64,000 nucleotides of DNA from Spyradomonas excrementavium (GCA_018714005.1 DVOA01000051.1:1-64000); one strand, 5' to 3'. Shown: positions 8,277-16,223, counted from the stretch's first letter. Translations and numbers: made by a program. The notes: generated by a model not told the origin, from the letters alone.

Positions 8277-9485
8277 ATGGCACGCGAAAAGTATGAACGT
8301 ACGAAACCGCACGTTAACATTGGTACAGTAGGCCACGTTGACCACGGTAAAACTACATTGACAGCAGCAATCACTTCTGTTTTGGCAGCAGCTGGACAAG
8401 CTCAGGCTAAAAAATTCGATGAAATCGACGCTGCTCCGGAAGAAAAAGCAAGAGGTATTACTATCTCTACTGCTCACGTAGAATACGAAACAGAAACAAG
8501 ACACTATGCTCACGTTGACTGCCCCGGCCACGCTGACTATGTTAAAAACATGATCACAGGTGCAGCTCAAATGGACGGCGGTATCCTCGTTATCGCTGCC
8601 ACAGACGGTCCGATGCCCCAAACTCGTGAACACATTCTTCTTGCCCGTCAGGTTGGTGTTCCCAGATTGGTTGTATTCTTGAACAAATGCGATATGGTTG
8701 ACGACGAAGAACTTCTCGAACTCGTTGAAATGGAAACAAGAGAACTCTTGTCTTCTTACGAATTCGATGGTGACAATATTCCTATCATCAAAGGTTCAGC
8801 TCTTAAAGCTCTTGAAGCTGTACAGGCTAACCCTTCTATCAAAAGAGGCGAAGACAAATGGGTTGACAAAATTTGGGAACTCATGGATGCAGTTGACTCT
8901 TACATCCCGACTCCTGAACGTGACCTCGACAAACCTTTCTTGATGCCGGTTGAAGACGTATTCTCTATCACAGGTCGTGGTACAGTAGCTACAGGCCATG
9001 TTGAAAGAGGTAAAGTTAAAGTTGGTCAGGAAGTTGAAATCGTTGGTTTTGGCGAAACTAAGAAAACAACTGTTACAGGTGTTGAAATGTTCAGAAAACT
9101 GCTCGACGAAGGTCTTGCAGGTGACAACATCGGTGCATTGCTCCGTGGTGTTGACAAAACTGAAATCCAGAGAGGTCAAGTATTGGCTGCTCCCGGTTCT
9201 ATCACACCTCACACAAAATTCACAGCTAACGTTTACGTATTGACAAAAGAAGAAGGCGGACGTCACACTCCTTTCTTCCCCGGATACAGACCTCAGTTCT
9301 ACATCAGAACTACTGACGTAACCGGTTCTATCAAATTCGACGGCGAAATGGTTATGCCTGGTGACAACGTTGTAATGGACGTTGAATTGATTGCTCCTGT
9401 AGCTATCGAACAAGGTATGAGATTCGCTATCCGTGAAGGCGGACGTACAGTTGGCGCAGGTGTTGTTGACAAAATTACTGCGTAG
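8277..9485 (+). CDS. tuf: Elongation factor Tu
   Basis: GTPase that brings aminoacyl-tRNA to the ribosome. 402 aa with every G motif: GHVDHGKT (residues 19-26), the switch I segment RGITIST, DCPGHADY, NKCDM and the SAL-like G5; domains II and III are complete through GRTVGAGVV. AAGGAG lies 9 bases before the ATG. It stands alone, with its own promoter and terminator, and is not in a str operon with rpsL/rpsG/fusA. Codon use is markedly more restricted (GAA, GGT, GTT) than in its neighbours, as expected for a highly expressed gene. Confidence 0.98.
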   Translation: MAREKYERTKPHVNIGTVGHVDHGKTTLTAAITSVLAAAGQAQAKKFDEIDAAPEEKARGITISTAHVEYETETRHYAHVDCPGHADYVKNMITGAAQMDGGILVIAATDGPMPQTREHILLARQVGVPRLVVFLNKCDMVDDEELLELVEMETRELLSSYEFDGDNIPIIKGSALKALEAVQANPSIKRGEDKWVDKIWELMDAVDSYIPTPERDLDKPFLMPVEDVFSITGRGTVATGHVERGKVKVGQEVEIVGFGETKKTTVTGVEMFRKLLDEGLAGDNIGALLRGVDKTEIQRGQVLAAPGSITPHTKFTANVYVLTKEEGGRHTPFFPGYRPQFYIRTTDVTGSIKFDGEMVMPGDNVVMDVELIAPVAIEQGMRFAIREGGRTVGAGVVDKITA

Positions 9486-9511
9486 TTAGTCAATTTAACA
9501 CTGAAAAATTT

Positions 9512-9541
9512 AAAAACCGCTCCGAAAGGGGCGGTTTTTTA
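9512..9541 (+). terminator. Intrinsic terminator of tuf
   Basis: AAAAACCGCTCC-gaaa-GGGGCGG followed by TTTTTT: a strong GC stem and U-tract 27 bases after the stop codon. Confidence 0.9.
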
Positions 9542-9748
9542 TTATTCCACCGGAATCAGGTTGAGGAGTTGTTTTTTTAGTGATTTTAGCTTTTTTTCGT
9601 TCACCGCGGAGAGGGTTGTTATTTCCAAATAGCTAAATTCCATTTTGTTGAGTAGGATGTTATTTAGCATTGTATGTAAATGATAGATTCTCTGTGCCTG
9701 ACGGTAGAGGCTTTTGATTTGCTGGCTTGTGATTTGTATTTCGGACAT
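9542..9748 (-). CDS. Small helical protein, divergent partner of a second XRE regulator
   Basis: 68 aa, all-helical by eye (ITSQQIKSLYRQAQRIYHLH, then EKKLKSLKKQLLNL), with no Cys, signal or membrane segment. The ribosome site is AGAGGT, 5 bases before the ATG. It is back to back with the XRE gene at 9855, the same layout as 5234/5528, but sequence resemblance to that small protein is weak. The pair looks like a regulator plus accessory-protein module, perhaps of mobile origin. Function unknown. Confidence 0.55.
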   Translation of the reverse strand: MSEIQITSQQIKSLYRQAQRIYHLHTMLNNILLNKMEFSYLEITTLSAVNEKKLKSLKKQLLNLIPVE

Positions 9749-9782
9749 TTTTTACCTCTTTTAAGTATATTATATTATCGAT

Positions 9783-9802
9783 ATGACAAATATAGTTGTC
9801 AT
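9783..9802. promoter_or_regulatory. Palindromic operator of the second XRE module
   Basis: ATGACAAATATAGTTGTCAT: perfect 7-bp arms ATGACAA/TTGTCAT with a 6-base centre, midway between divergent start codons. Its left part matches a motif in the operator of the XRE module at 5480-5520. Confidence 0.6.
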
Positions 9803-9854
9803 AAGATAATTATAAATGGTAGATAATGTTATGTCAATTAATTATTATAATTTT

Positions 9855-10076
9855 ATGAATAATAAAGATTTAATTAATAAGGTTGGCAAAAAAATAAAAC
9901 TTTTGCGGGAAGATAAAAAAATTTCTCAAGAAGTTTTGGGGCAACTATCTAAATTAGAAAGAAATTCGATAGGGATGATTGAAAGAGGCGAAACTAATCC
10001 TACTTTGTGCTCTTTGAACCAGATTGCTACGGCGTTGGGCGTTGATATTAACGAATTGTTTGACTTTACTTTTTAA
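9855..10076 (+). CDS. XRE-family HTH transcriptional regulator
   Basis: 73 aa from the ATG that aligns with its paralogues (starts NNKDLINKVGKKIK); in-frame ATGs at 9816 and 9831 would add 8-13 residues. Cro/CI helix-turn-helix: KISQEVLGQLSKLERNSIGM then IERGETNPTLCSLNQIA, ending ALGVDINELFDF as in the 5528 protein (KALKVSLSELLDF). It probably binds the palindrome at 9783 and controls itself and the small divergent gene. Confidence 0.8.
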   Translation: MNNKDLINKVGKKIKLLREDKKISQEVLGQLSKLERNSIGMIERGETNPTLCSLNQIATALGVDINELFDFTF

Positions 10077-10101
10077 TTATTGAGATTTGATGCTGGGGCG
10101 T

Positions 10102-10180
10102 AAAAACACTTAAATATTCATTTTTCTAGCTCGATTCGCTTCGCTCATAGGCGTCGAAAAATAAATATTTAAGTGTTTTT
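10102..10180. repeat. Long hairpin, 25-bp arms
   Basis: Arms at 10102-10126 (AAAAACACTTAAATATT then CATTTTTC) and 10156-10180 are inverted copies with one mismatch around a 29-base centre. It lies just after the XRE gene. It could terminate transcription on both strands or be a small mobile remnant. Confidence 0.7.
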
Positions 10181-10189
10181 ACTTTGAAT

Positions 10190-10510
10190 GCCCCCTCCCC
10201 AGCTCGGGGAGGGTTGGGGTGGGGAGCGGTTTTGAGGTTGTTTAATTGCAAGGTGATAAAAGGCGTGCTGTCATTCCGAATTTATTTCGGAATCGCAAGG
10301 ATGAAGTTGATAATCACCGTCCTTGCGACCCTGAATCAAGTTCAGGGTGACAAAAGGCTGTAGGGTGGGAAAAGTGAAACGGTTCCCACCGCAAGATTGA
10401 GAAAAAAGTGATTTTTGGTTTTTTAAGCCGCTTTGTGGTTGTTCCCCACCCGCATTCGTACGCAATACTAACGTATTGCAACGACTGCTCCCTCCCCGGG
10501 TTGGAGAGGG
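10190..10510. repeat. Mosaic of palindromic repeats, copy 3 (reverse orientation)
   Basis: Read on the minus strand it has the modules of 5001-5196: GCAATAC/GTATTGC near 10465-10482, the REP-like GGTGGGAA unit (10362-10391) and CTCCCC palindromes at both ends. It also holds ATTCCGAATTTATTTCGGAAT (about 10275-10295) and the CCCTGAA palindrome (10327-10351). It fills most of the gap between the XRE gene and the rpsE leader. Confidence 0.8.
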
Positions 10511-10641
10511 GGAGGTTTTTATACTCTTTCCCCCTATTGCATGAAAACTTTTACCATGTATGATAAAAAAGTCAGAAAAGTTACCGACAATTTAATACAA
10601 TATCGCGGAAATTCGTTTCTGCATTTTTGTTGTTGTATAAA

Positions 10642-10670
10642 TTGTCAAAAAATAAAGATTTGTAATAATT
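10642..10670 (+). promoter_or_regulatory. Possible promoter of the rpsE operon
   Basis: TTGTCA (10642-10647), a 17-base spacer, and ATAATT (10665-10670), 21 bases before the GTG of rpsE. Since a repeat mosaic separates rpsE from any upstream ribosomal genes, a local promoter is expected. Confidence 0.4.
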
Positions 10671-10691
10671 AAACGTAAGAAAGGTTACAAC

Positions 10692-11363
10692 GTGGAAGAA
10701 TCTAAAGAAACAAACGTACAAGAATCGGTTGAAGAAGTAAAAACCGAAGAAACAGTTGAAACAGAAGTTGTTGAAACTGTTGAATCAGCTGAAACTGCTG
10801 AAGCTAAACCCGCAAAACGCGGCAGAGGCACAAAAGAGGGCAAAGGCAGAAAAAGAAAAATCGAAACTGTTGAAGCCCCCCAGTCTGAATGGAAAGAACG
10901 CGTAGTCCAAATCAGACGTGTAACAAAGGTTGTAAAAGGCGGTAAAAAACTCAGCTTTAGAGCAATCGTTGTTGTAGGAAACGGCAAAGGACAGGTCGGC
11001 GTTGGCTGTGCAAAAGCTTCAGAAGTTATCATCGCTATCCAAAAAGCTATCGCAGAGGGCAGAAAAAGCCTCATCACAGTTCCTATCTTCAAAACAACTA
11101 TTCCTCACCCGATTGTGGGAAACTCGGGCGCTGGCAGCGTTATGCTGAAACCCGCTTCTATGGGTACCGGTGTTATCGCAGGCGGTGCGGTTCGTGCAGT
11201 GCTTGAACTTGCCGGTATTGAAAACATTTTGAGCAAATCTCTCGGTTCAAAAGCTCCTTTGAACGCTGCTAACGCAACAATTGAAGCTTTGAAATCTTTG
11301 AGAACTTTCAACGATGTTGCTAAAAACCGCGGTTTGACTCTTAAAGAAATGTTAAACGCGTAA
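10692..11363 (+). CDS. rpsE: 30S ribosomal protein S5 with an acidic N-terminal extension
   Basis: Small-subunit protein at the mRNA entry/decoding region. The S5 core starts near residue 66 (EWKERVVQIRRVTKVVKGGKK) and runs to the end, with both S5 domains complete (GNGKGQVGVGCAKASEV, GTGVIAGGAVRAVLELAGI). The first ~40 residues are almost all Glu/Val/Thr/Ser, followed by a Lys/Arg-Gly stretch (KPAKRGRGTKEGKGRKRK). This makes the protein 223 aa against about 165 in E. coli. The GTG start has GAAAGG 7 bases upstream. It heads rpsE-rpmD-rplO-secY. Confidence 0.95.
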   Translation: MEESKETNVQESVEEVKTEETVETEVVETVESAETAEAKPAKRGRGTKEGKGRKRKIETVEAPQSEWKERVVQIRRVTKVVKGGKKLSFRAIVVVGNGKGQVGVGCAKASEVIIAIQKAIAEGRKSLITVPIFKTTIPHPIVGNSGAGSVMLKPASMGTGVIAGGAVRAVLELAGIENILSKSLGSKAPLNAANATIEALKSLRTFNDVAKNRGLTLKEMLNA

Positions 11364-11373
11364 GCACTGTACT

Positions 11374-11402
11374 GTCTTCCGAACCTGTTTCGGAATCGCA
11401 AG
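11374..11402. repeat. Palindromic repeat between rpsE and rpmD
   Basis: TTCCGAACCTGTTTCGGAA followed by TCGCAAGG, related to the ATTCCGAA module at 10275. It is inside a ribosomal-protein operon and therefore transcribed. Confidence 0.6.
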
Positions 11403-11471
11403 GGCGTTGCGTTTTGGCAAAAATTTCAGTGCAAACCTTAAAAAGCTAATAAAGTAAAGGAAATAATAAAA

Positions 11472-11663
11472 ATGGCTAAAGATAAATTAGAAAAAGTATC
11501 GATAAGACTGAAAAAAAGCCTTATCGGCTCAACAAAAGACCAGATTAAAGTCGTTAGAGCACTCGGTCTTAAAAAAACAAACGATGTTGTTGAACATTTC
11601 AACAGCGCAACTATCATGGGTATGGTGAACAAAGTTCCTCACCTTGTTGAAGTTGTAAAATAA
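11472..11663 (+). CDS. rpmD: 50S ribosomal protein L30
   Basis: 63 aa, typical L30 length. Pattern KVSIRLKKSLIGSTKDQIKV then RALGLKK, ending VNKVPHLVEVV. An AAAGGAAATAATAAAA ribosome region precedes the ATG. Most cyanobacteria are described as lacking L30, so its presence fits a sister lineage rather than a photosynthetic cyanobacterium (known-family argument, not proof). Confidence 0.95.
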   Translation: MAKDKLEKVSIRLKKSLIGSTKDQIKVVRALGLKKTNDVVEHFNSATIMGMVNKVPHLVEVVK

Positions 11664-11682
11664 CGTTTTTTGACACAGGGTT

Positions 11683-11725
11683 AGCCCTCACCCGCCCTTC
11701 GGGCACCCTCTCCCATCGGAGAGGG
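11683..11725. repeat. Palindromic repeat inside the ribosomal operon
   Basis: AGCCCTCACCCGCCC-ttc-GGGC followed by ACCCTCTCCCATCGGAGAGGG; two adjoining hairpins. The same unit occurs at 27028-27070 (opposite strand) and 60989-61031. Confidence 0.8.
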
Positions 11726-11772
11726 AATAGAAAAAAGGGGAATATTAAAAATTAATGAAAGGTAATATAAAA

Positions 11773-12225
11773 ATGGCAGATAGAATCACATTAGAAGACT
11801 TAAGACCTGCTGAAGGAGCAACAAAAGGCTCTAAAAGAGTAGGCAGAGGCAGAGCATCAGGACACGGAAAAACTTCTTGCCGCGGCCACAACGGTGAAGG
11901 CCAGCGCTCAGGCAGCTCACAAAAAAGAGGTTTTGAAGGCGGTCAGATGCCCTCATACAGACAAATGCCTAAACTCAAAGGCTTTACTAATTTCAACGCA
12001 ATCAACTACGCTGAAATCAATGTAAAAGACCTTGAAAGACTGGGCCTTGAATCTGTTGACCTCGACGCGTTAATCGGTGCAGGCAAAGTTCACCCGTCTT
12101 CAGAAGGCTTGAGAGTCCTCGGAAACGGCGAAATCTCAAAAGCTGTAAGTGTTAAAGCAAACTACTTTACACCTTCGGCAAAAGAAAAAATTGAAAAAGC
12201 AGGCGGAAAGGCTGAGTTAGTATAA
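11773..12225 (+). CDS. rplO: 50S ribosomal protein L15
   Basis: Large-subunit protein L15, 150 aa. Contains the Gly/Arg-rich N-terminal loop (GRGRASGHGKTSCRGHNGEGQ, read in pieces), the MPSYRQMPKLKGF segment and the C-terminal VKANYFTPSAKEKIEKAGG. The start used here (ADRITLEDLRPAEG follows the Met) lies 11 bases after AAAGG; an ATG 18 bases upstream is possible but gives a non-family leader. The stop overlaps the secY ATG by one base, implying coupling. Confidence 0.95.
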   Translation: MADRITLEDLRPAEGATKGSKRVGRGRASGHGKTSCRGHNGEGQRSGSSQKRGFEGGQMPSYRQMPKLKGFTNFNAINYAEINVKDLERLGLESVDLDALIGAGKVHPSSEGLRVLGNGEISKAVSVKANYFTPSAKEKIEKAGGKAELV

Positions 12226-13562
12226 TGCAAAATGCAAGAATCAAGCCACCTTCAATGGAAGATGTGGCATCAATGCTCCAGGCTTCGGGCTTGAAAGCTA
12301 AATTAATATTTACTTTCGCAATGATTGCCATATTCAGGCTTGGCGTGCATTTGCCGCTGTTCGGTATCGACAATCAGATATTTGCAAGGATTGCGCAGGG
12401 CAATAATATCATCGGATTCATCGATTTGTTCTCCGGCGGTGCTTTGCAGAATATTTCGATACTGGCACTGGGTATCGGGCCTTACATTACGGCGTCAATT
12501 ATCATGCAATTGCTTACCGTTGTAATCCCGCACCTTGAGCAGCTGCAAAAAGAAGAGGGCGAAGCCGGCAGAAGAAAAATCTCCCAGTATACGCGTGTTT
12601 TCACTGTGTTTATTGCGGTTTTTCAGTCTGCATTGTTCCTTTTCTACCTCTTGCACCAGGCTCCGGCAGCTATTCTGGTTAATCCGGCTGTATTCTTTAT
12701 CGGCTCCACAATCATCCTCACGGCCGGTTCCGTGTTCGTAATGTGGCTTGCTGAACTGATTACGGAAAAAGGAATCGGAAATGGGGGTTCGCTGTTGATT
12801 TTCGTGGGTATTCTTTCAAGAATCCCGTTCTATTTTGAACAAACCGGACAACTCGTTATGAATGATTCCTCAAAACAGCTCGGACTGTTGCTTTTGCTCG
12901 CAATCTTCTTTGCTACGATGGTTTTGATTGTAATAATGCAGGAAGCCATCCGCAAAGTCCTTATTGTCAACCCCAGAAGACAGGTTGGCAACAAGGTTTA
13001 CGGCGGAGTGAATACTTTCATCCCGTTCAAAATGAACCCGGGCGGCGTAATGCCTATCATCTTTGCGGTTGCAATTCTTTTGTTCCCGACAACGGTGATA
13101 AGCCTCATCGGACAATCGAACCTGCCTCCGGGAACGTTCAGAAACATAATTACCCAGCTCACAACCATCCTGAGCCCGTCAGGCGTTACTCATTACGTGC
13201 TGTACTTCCTGTTAATCGTGTTCTTGACGTTTTTCTACGCGTCAATCATGCCTAACATGCAGCCTAAGGAAATCGCGAACAATTTGAAAAAATACGGTTC
13301 GTCTATCCCCGGAATCAAACCCGGAAAACCGACTGCGGAAGCTCTGGACAGGATTTTGAGCAGAATAACCCTGCTCGGTGCACTTGCGCTGGGCGTAATT
13401 GCTCTGATTCCGTCGTTTGCTTCTTATATCACGGAAATTACGACGCTTCAGGGTATTGGAGCTACTTCGCTCATAATCATGGTCGGTGTTGCGCTCGACT
13501 TTATCAATCAGGTTAAGGCACAACTCCTCGCCAAAAATTATGAAAGCTTCTTAAAAGAATAA
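12225..13562 (+). CDS. secY: Protein translocase subunit SecY
   Basis: Channel of the Sec translocon; 445 aa with ten hydrophobic segments. Recognisable family patches: FRLGVHLPLFGID, the plug region FIDLFSGGALQNISILALGIGP, QYTRVFTVFIAVFQS, GNGGSLLIFVGI and the C-terminal loop PKEIANNLKKYGSSIPGIKPGKPT. It overlaps rplO by one base. No adk, map or infA follows; a terminator and a DUF4186 gene come next, so the classical spc tail is absent here. Confidence 0.97.
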   Translation: MQNARIKPPSMEDVASMLQASGLKAKLIFTFAMIAIFRLGVHLPLFGIDNQIFARIAQGNNIIGFIDLFSGGALQNISILALGIGPYITASIIMQLLTVVIPHLEQLQKEEGEAGRRKISQYTRVFTVFIAVFQSALFLFYLLHQAPAAILVNPAVFFIGSTIILTAGSVFVMWLAELITEKGIGNGGSLLIFVGILSRIPFYFEQTGQLVMNDSSKQLGLLLLLAIFFATMVLIVIMQEAIRKVLIVNPRRQVGNKVYGGVNTFIPFKMNPGGVMPIIFAVAILLFPTTVISLIGQSNLPPGTFRNIITQLTTILSPSGVTHYVLYFLLIVFLTFFYASIMPNMQPKEIANNLKKYGSSIPGIKPGKPTAEALDRILSRITLLGALALGVIALIPSFASYITEITTLQGIGATSLIIMVGVALDFINQVKAQLLAKNYESFLKE

Positions 13563-13603
13563 TTTGAGTGTCACCTTGAAAAAAGGTCACAGGAAACAGA
13601 TAA

Positions 13604-13629
13604 AAGCGCCGGTTTTTCCGGCGTTTTTT
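13604..13629 (+). terminator. Intrinsic terminator of the ribosomal operon
   Basis: AAAGCGCCGG-ttttt-CCGGCG followed by TTTTTT, 41 bases after the secY stop. Confidence 0.85.
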
Positions 13630-13683
13630 ATATGTTATACTGGTGAATTGAACAAGTTCAAAAAAACAACATTCAGGGCAAAA

Positions 13684-14034
13684 ATGTACGAACAAATCTT
13701 ACAAAATTTAAAAAAATCCGCTTTCAGAAGCAAATTTAAACTGAAAGAAAAAGAAAAATTGTACATATCTGAAAAAGGGCTGGAAACGATTGAATCCCAT
13801 GCGTATGATTTCATCGCAAAAAGGATAGCTCCTGCGGTTCTTCCTAACGACGGAAAACAAACCCCGATGAAAGGCCATCCGGTCTTCATCGCCCAGCATG
13901 CAACTGCCTGCTGCTGCCGCGGGTGTATAAACAAATGGCATAAATTCCCCAAAAATGTTCAATTGACCCAAAAACAACAGGATTATCTGGTCGGATTGAT
14001 AATGGAATGGATTAAAAGGCAATTGCAGCCTTAA
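13684..14034 (+). CDS. DUF4186 family protein
   Basis: 116 aa from the ATG; the frame extends further upstream but only through the secY terminator. Matches DUF4186: KFKLKEKEKLYISEKGLETI, HAYDFIAKRIAPAVLPNDGKQTP, GHPVFIAQHATACCCRGCINKWH and a C-terminal IMEWIKRQL. The conserved His and the C-C-C-x-x-C cluster suggest metal binding. Function is not established for the family. Its stop overlaps the stop of the convergent Cys-rich gene by 4 bases. Confidence 0.85.
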   Translation: MYEQILQNLKKSAFRSKFKLKEKEKLYISEKGLETIESHAYDFIAKRIAPAVLPNDGKQTPMKGHPVFIAQHATACCCRGCINKWHKFPKNVQLTQKQQDYLVGLIMEWIKRQLQP

Positions 14035-14219
14035 TCACACCCGCAGGACGGGCTCAAAGAACCGTCACAGCATAACGCTTTGTTGTATTTGCAGCCGCAA
14101 ACCCCGCCATGGCGCGAACAGCAGCCTTTTTTATTGAGCACGGAGTTTTCTATTACCGCAAAACCCGCTCCTGTACAAAAAAGTACCAGCAAAGCACCGA
14201 TTAAAATCTTTTTCACCAT
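14031..14219 (-). CDS. Small secreted cysteine-rich protein
   Basis: 62 aa. A signal peptide (KKILIGALLVLFCTGAGFA) precedes a 40-residue mature part with 9 Cys: KKGCCSRHGGVCGCKY, then ALCCDG and SCGCD. The C-C-S-x-H-G-G-V-C-x-C pattern is familiar from many short exported bacterial proteins of unknown role, plausibly metal-binding or disulphide-rich. A ribosome site AAGGA precedes the ATG by about 9 bases. Confidence 0.7.
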   Translation of the reverse strand: MVKKILIGALLVLFCTGAGFAVIENSVLNKKGCCSRHGGVCGCKYNKALCCDGSLSPSCGCD

Positions 14220-14365
14220 AATTATTCTTCCTTATTTTTATATAATTCTAGGCATTTGCACAAAAACTGTCAATCACCATCTGTAACTAATTTTAAATTC
14301 CCTCTTGACCTGGAGTAAACTCCAGCATTTAAAATAAACTTATAGGCAAAAAAGGAGAAAATTTC

Positions 14366-16132
14366 ATGAAAATATTAGACAGAATTAACAGCCCTGAGGA
14401 CGTGAAAAAACTCACCATAGACGAGATGAAATCGCTCGCAGAGGACATCCGCGCGGGGATTTTGAACAGAGTAAACACGGTCGGAGGGCATTTGGGGCCG
14501 GATTTGGGCATAGTCGAGGCAACTATTGCGTTTCACTATGTTTTTAATTCACCTGTGGACAAAATCGTGTTCGATGTTTCGCATCAGGTTTATCCGCATA
14601 AAATGATTACGGGCAGAAAAGCCGGATTTACCGACCCGCTGGGCAATCCGGAGATTTCCGGCTACACAAACCCCGCAGAAAGCGCCCATGACCATTTTGT
14701 CGTCGGGCACACCTCAACTTCTGTGAGCCTTGCGACCGGTGTGGCTAAAGCAAGAGATTTGAAAGGCGAAAAATACAACGTAATTGCATTGATTGGCGAT
14801 GGCTCGCTCACAGGCGGCGAGGCTTTTGAGGGGTTGAACAATGCAGCGGTGCTCGGCAGCAATTTTATCGTAATCGTGAACGACAATGACATGTCAATCG
14901 CCGAAAATCAGGGCGCAATCGACAAACATCTCAAAGAACTCCGAAAAGCTAAAGGAAATGTTGAAAACAACCTTTTTAAAGCAATGGGCTACGAATATCT
15001 TTTTGTTGAAGACGGAAACGACCTCGAATCGCTTATTGACGCCTTTAAAAAGGTTAAAGATACCGACCATCCGGTGGTTGTGCACATTTTCACGCTCAAA
15101 GGCAAAGGATACAAGCCCGCAGAAGAGGACAAAGAGCCGTATCACTGGCAGTTGCCCGGATTTTTGGACAAAAAAGACGGTTCTGCGGCGCCTGTTGAAA
15201 CCTATGATTCAATAACAACGGATTATATCTTGAAAAAGCAAAAAGAAAACCCTGCTATCGTGTCGATTTCCGCTGCAACACCGGGCGCAACCGGCTATTC
15301 GCGCGAATATAGAAAAGAATTGGGCAAAAACTACACTGATGTAGGCATTGCCGAGGCACATGCGGTTGCTTATGCGTCGGGGATTGCGAAAAACGGCGGA
15401 AAACCCGTATTCGGCGTTTTGAGCTCCTTTATACAAAGGACTTATGACCAGCTTTCGCAGGATTTGGCGCTGAACAACTCGCCTGCGACGATTCTGGTCC
15501 ACTGGGGCGGGATTTCCGGCGCGGATATGACGCATTTGCAGACTTTTGACATCCCGTTAATCAGCAATATCCCGAATATCGTTTACCTTGCGCCTGCAAA
15601 CAAGGAAGAATACCTGAAAATGCTGGACTGGTCTGTTGAACAAAACGAACATCCTGTGGCAATCAGGGTTCCTGCCTGCGAAATCGTTTCGACGGGCGTT
15701 GAGGATACTACGGATTACTCGATTTTGAACAAATTTAAGGTTGAAAAAGAGGGCGAAAAAGTTGCGATTCTCGGGCTCGGAAATTTCCTGAGCCTCGGCG
15801 AAGAGGTCAGAAAAGAGCTCAAAGAAAAGCACGGAATCGACGCAACTTTGATTAATCCGAGGTTTGTCAGCGGATTGGACGAAGAATTGCTCGAAAATCT
15901 TAAAAAGAACCACAGACTTGTAATTACGCTCGAAGACGGCGTTCTGGACGGCGGATTCGGCGAGAAAATTGCCAGATTTTACGGGGCTTCCGGCATGAAA
16001 GTGCTGAACTACGGCGGCAAAAAAGAGTTTACGGACAGAGTGCCTGTTGAGGAGCTTTATGAGCGTTATAGATTGAAAAAAGAGCTCATTGCCGAAGATG
16101 TGTTGAAATGCCTTTCTGTAGCGGTTTGCTAA
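14366..16132 (+). CDS. Thiamine-diphosphate enzyme of the DXS/transketolase family (DXS-like)
   Basis: 588 aa with three transketolase domains: a TPP part with GGHLGPDLG and HQVYPHKMITGR, the TPP/Mg motif GDGSLTGGEAFEGLNNA to NDNDMSI, a pyrimidine domain with VGIAEAHAVAYASGIA, and a C-terminal domain. It is closest to 1-deoxy-D-xylulose-5-phosphate synthase (first step of the MEP isoprenoid pathway). However, the DRAG-type motif normally before GADGxTH is H-W-G-G here (HWGGISGADMTH), and it is about 30 residues shorter than E. coli Dxs. It may be true Dxs or a related transketolase-like paralogue. Strong AAGGAG site; terminator at 16138. Confidence 0.75.
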   Translation: MKILDRINSPEDVKKLTIDEMKSLAEDIRAGILNRVNTVGGHLGPDLGIVEATIAFHYVFNSPVDKIVFDVSHQVYPHKMITGRKAGFTDPLGNPEISGYTNPAESAHDHFVVGHTSTSVSLATGVAKARDLKGEKYNVIALIGDGSLTGGEAFEGLNNAAVLGSNFIVIVNDNDMSIAENQGAIDKHLKELRKAKGNVENNLFKAMGYEYLFVEDGNDLESLIDAFKKVKDTDHPVVVHIFTLKGKGYKPAEEDKEPYHWQLPGFLDKKDGSAAPVETYDSITTDYILKKQKENPAIVSISAATPGATGYSREYRKELGKNYTDVGIAEAHAVAYASGIAKNGGKPVFGVLSSFIQRTYDQLSQDLALNNSPATILVHWGGISGADMTHLQTFDIPLISNIPNIVYLAPANKEEYLKMLDWSVEQNEHPVAIRVPACEIVSTGVEDTTDYSILNKFKVEKEGEKVAILGLGNFLSLGEEVRKELKEKHGIDATLINPRFVSGLDEELLENLKKNHRLVITLEDGVLDGGFGEKIARFYGASGMKVLNYGGKKEFTDRVPVEELYERYRLKKELIAEDVLKCLSVAVC

Positions 16133-16137
16133 ATTTT

Positions 16138-16175
16138 ATTGCCCCCTTTCAGTTTATGGAAGGGGGCAATTTATA
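16138..16175 (+). terminator. Intrinsic terminator after the DXS-like gene
   Basis: ATTGCCCCCTT / AAGGGGGCAAT, 11-bp arms with an 11-base loop, then TTTATA. Only a short U-tract. Confidence 0.7.
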
Positions 16176-16223
16176 GCCTTAAATCAAGGCCTGCTCCCTT
16201 ATAAAAGCATAATCGGAGCCTGA

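Noticed and set aside
8796..9413. 205-codon minus-strand ORF across tuf
   Set aside because: Antisense shadow created by the biased codons of tuf; no ribosome site or family pattern.
10692..11092. Separate minus-strand gene over the S5 N-terminus
   Set aside because: Shadow of the repetitive GAA/GTT codons of the acidic extension.
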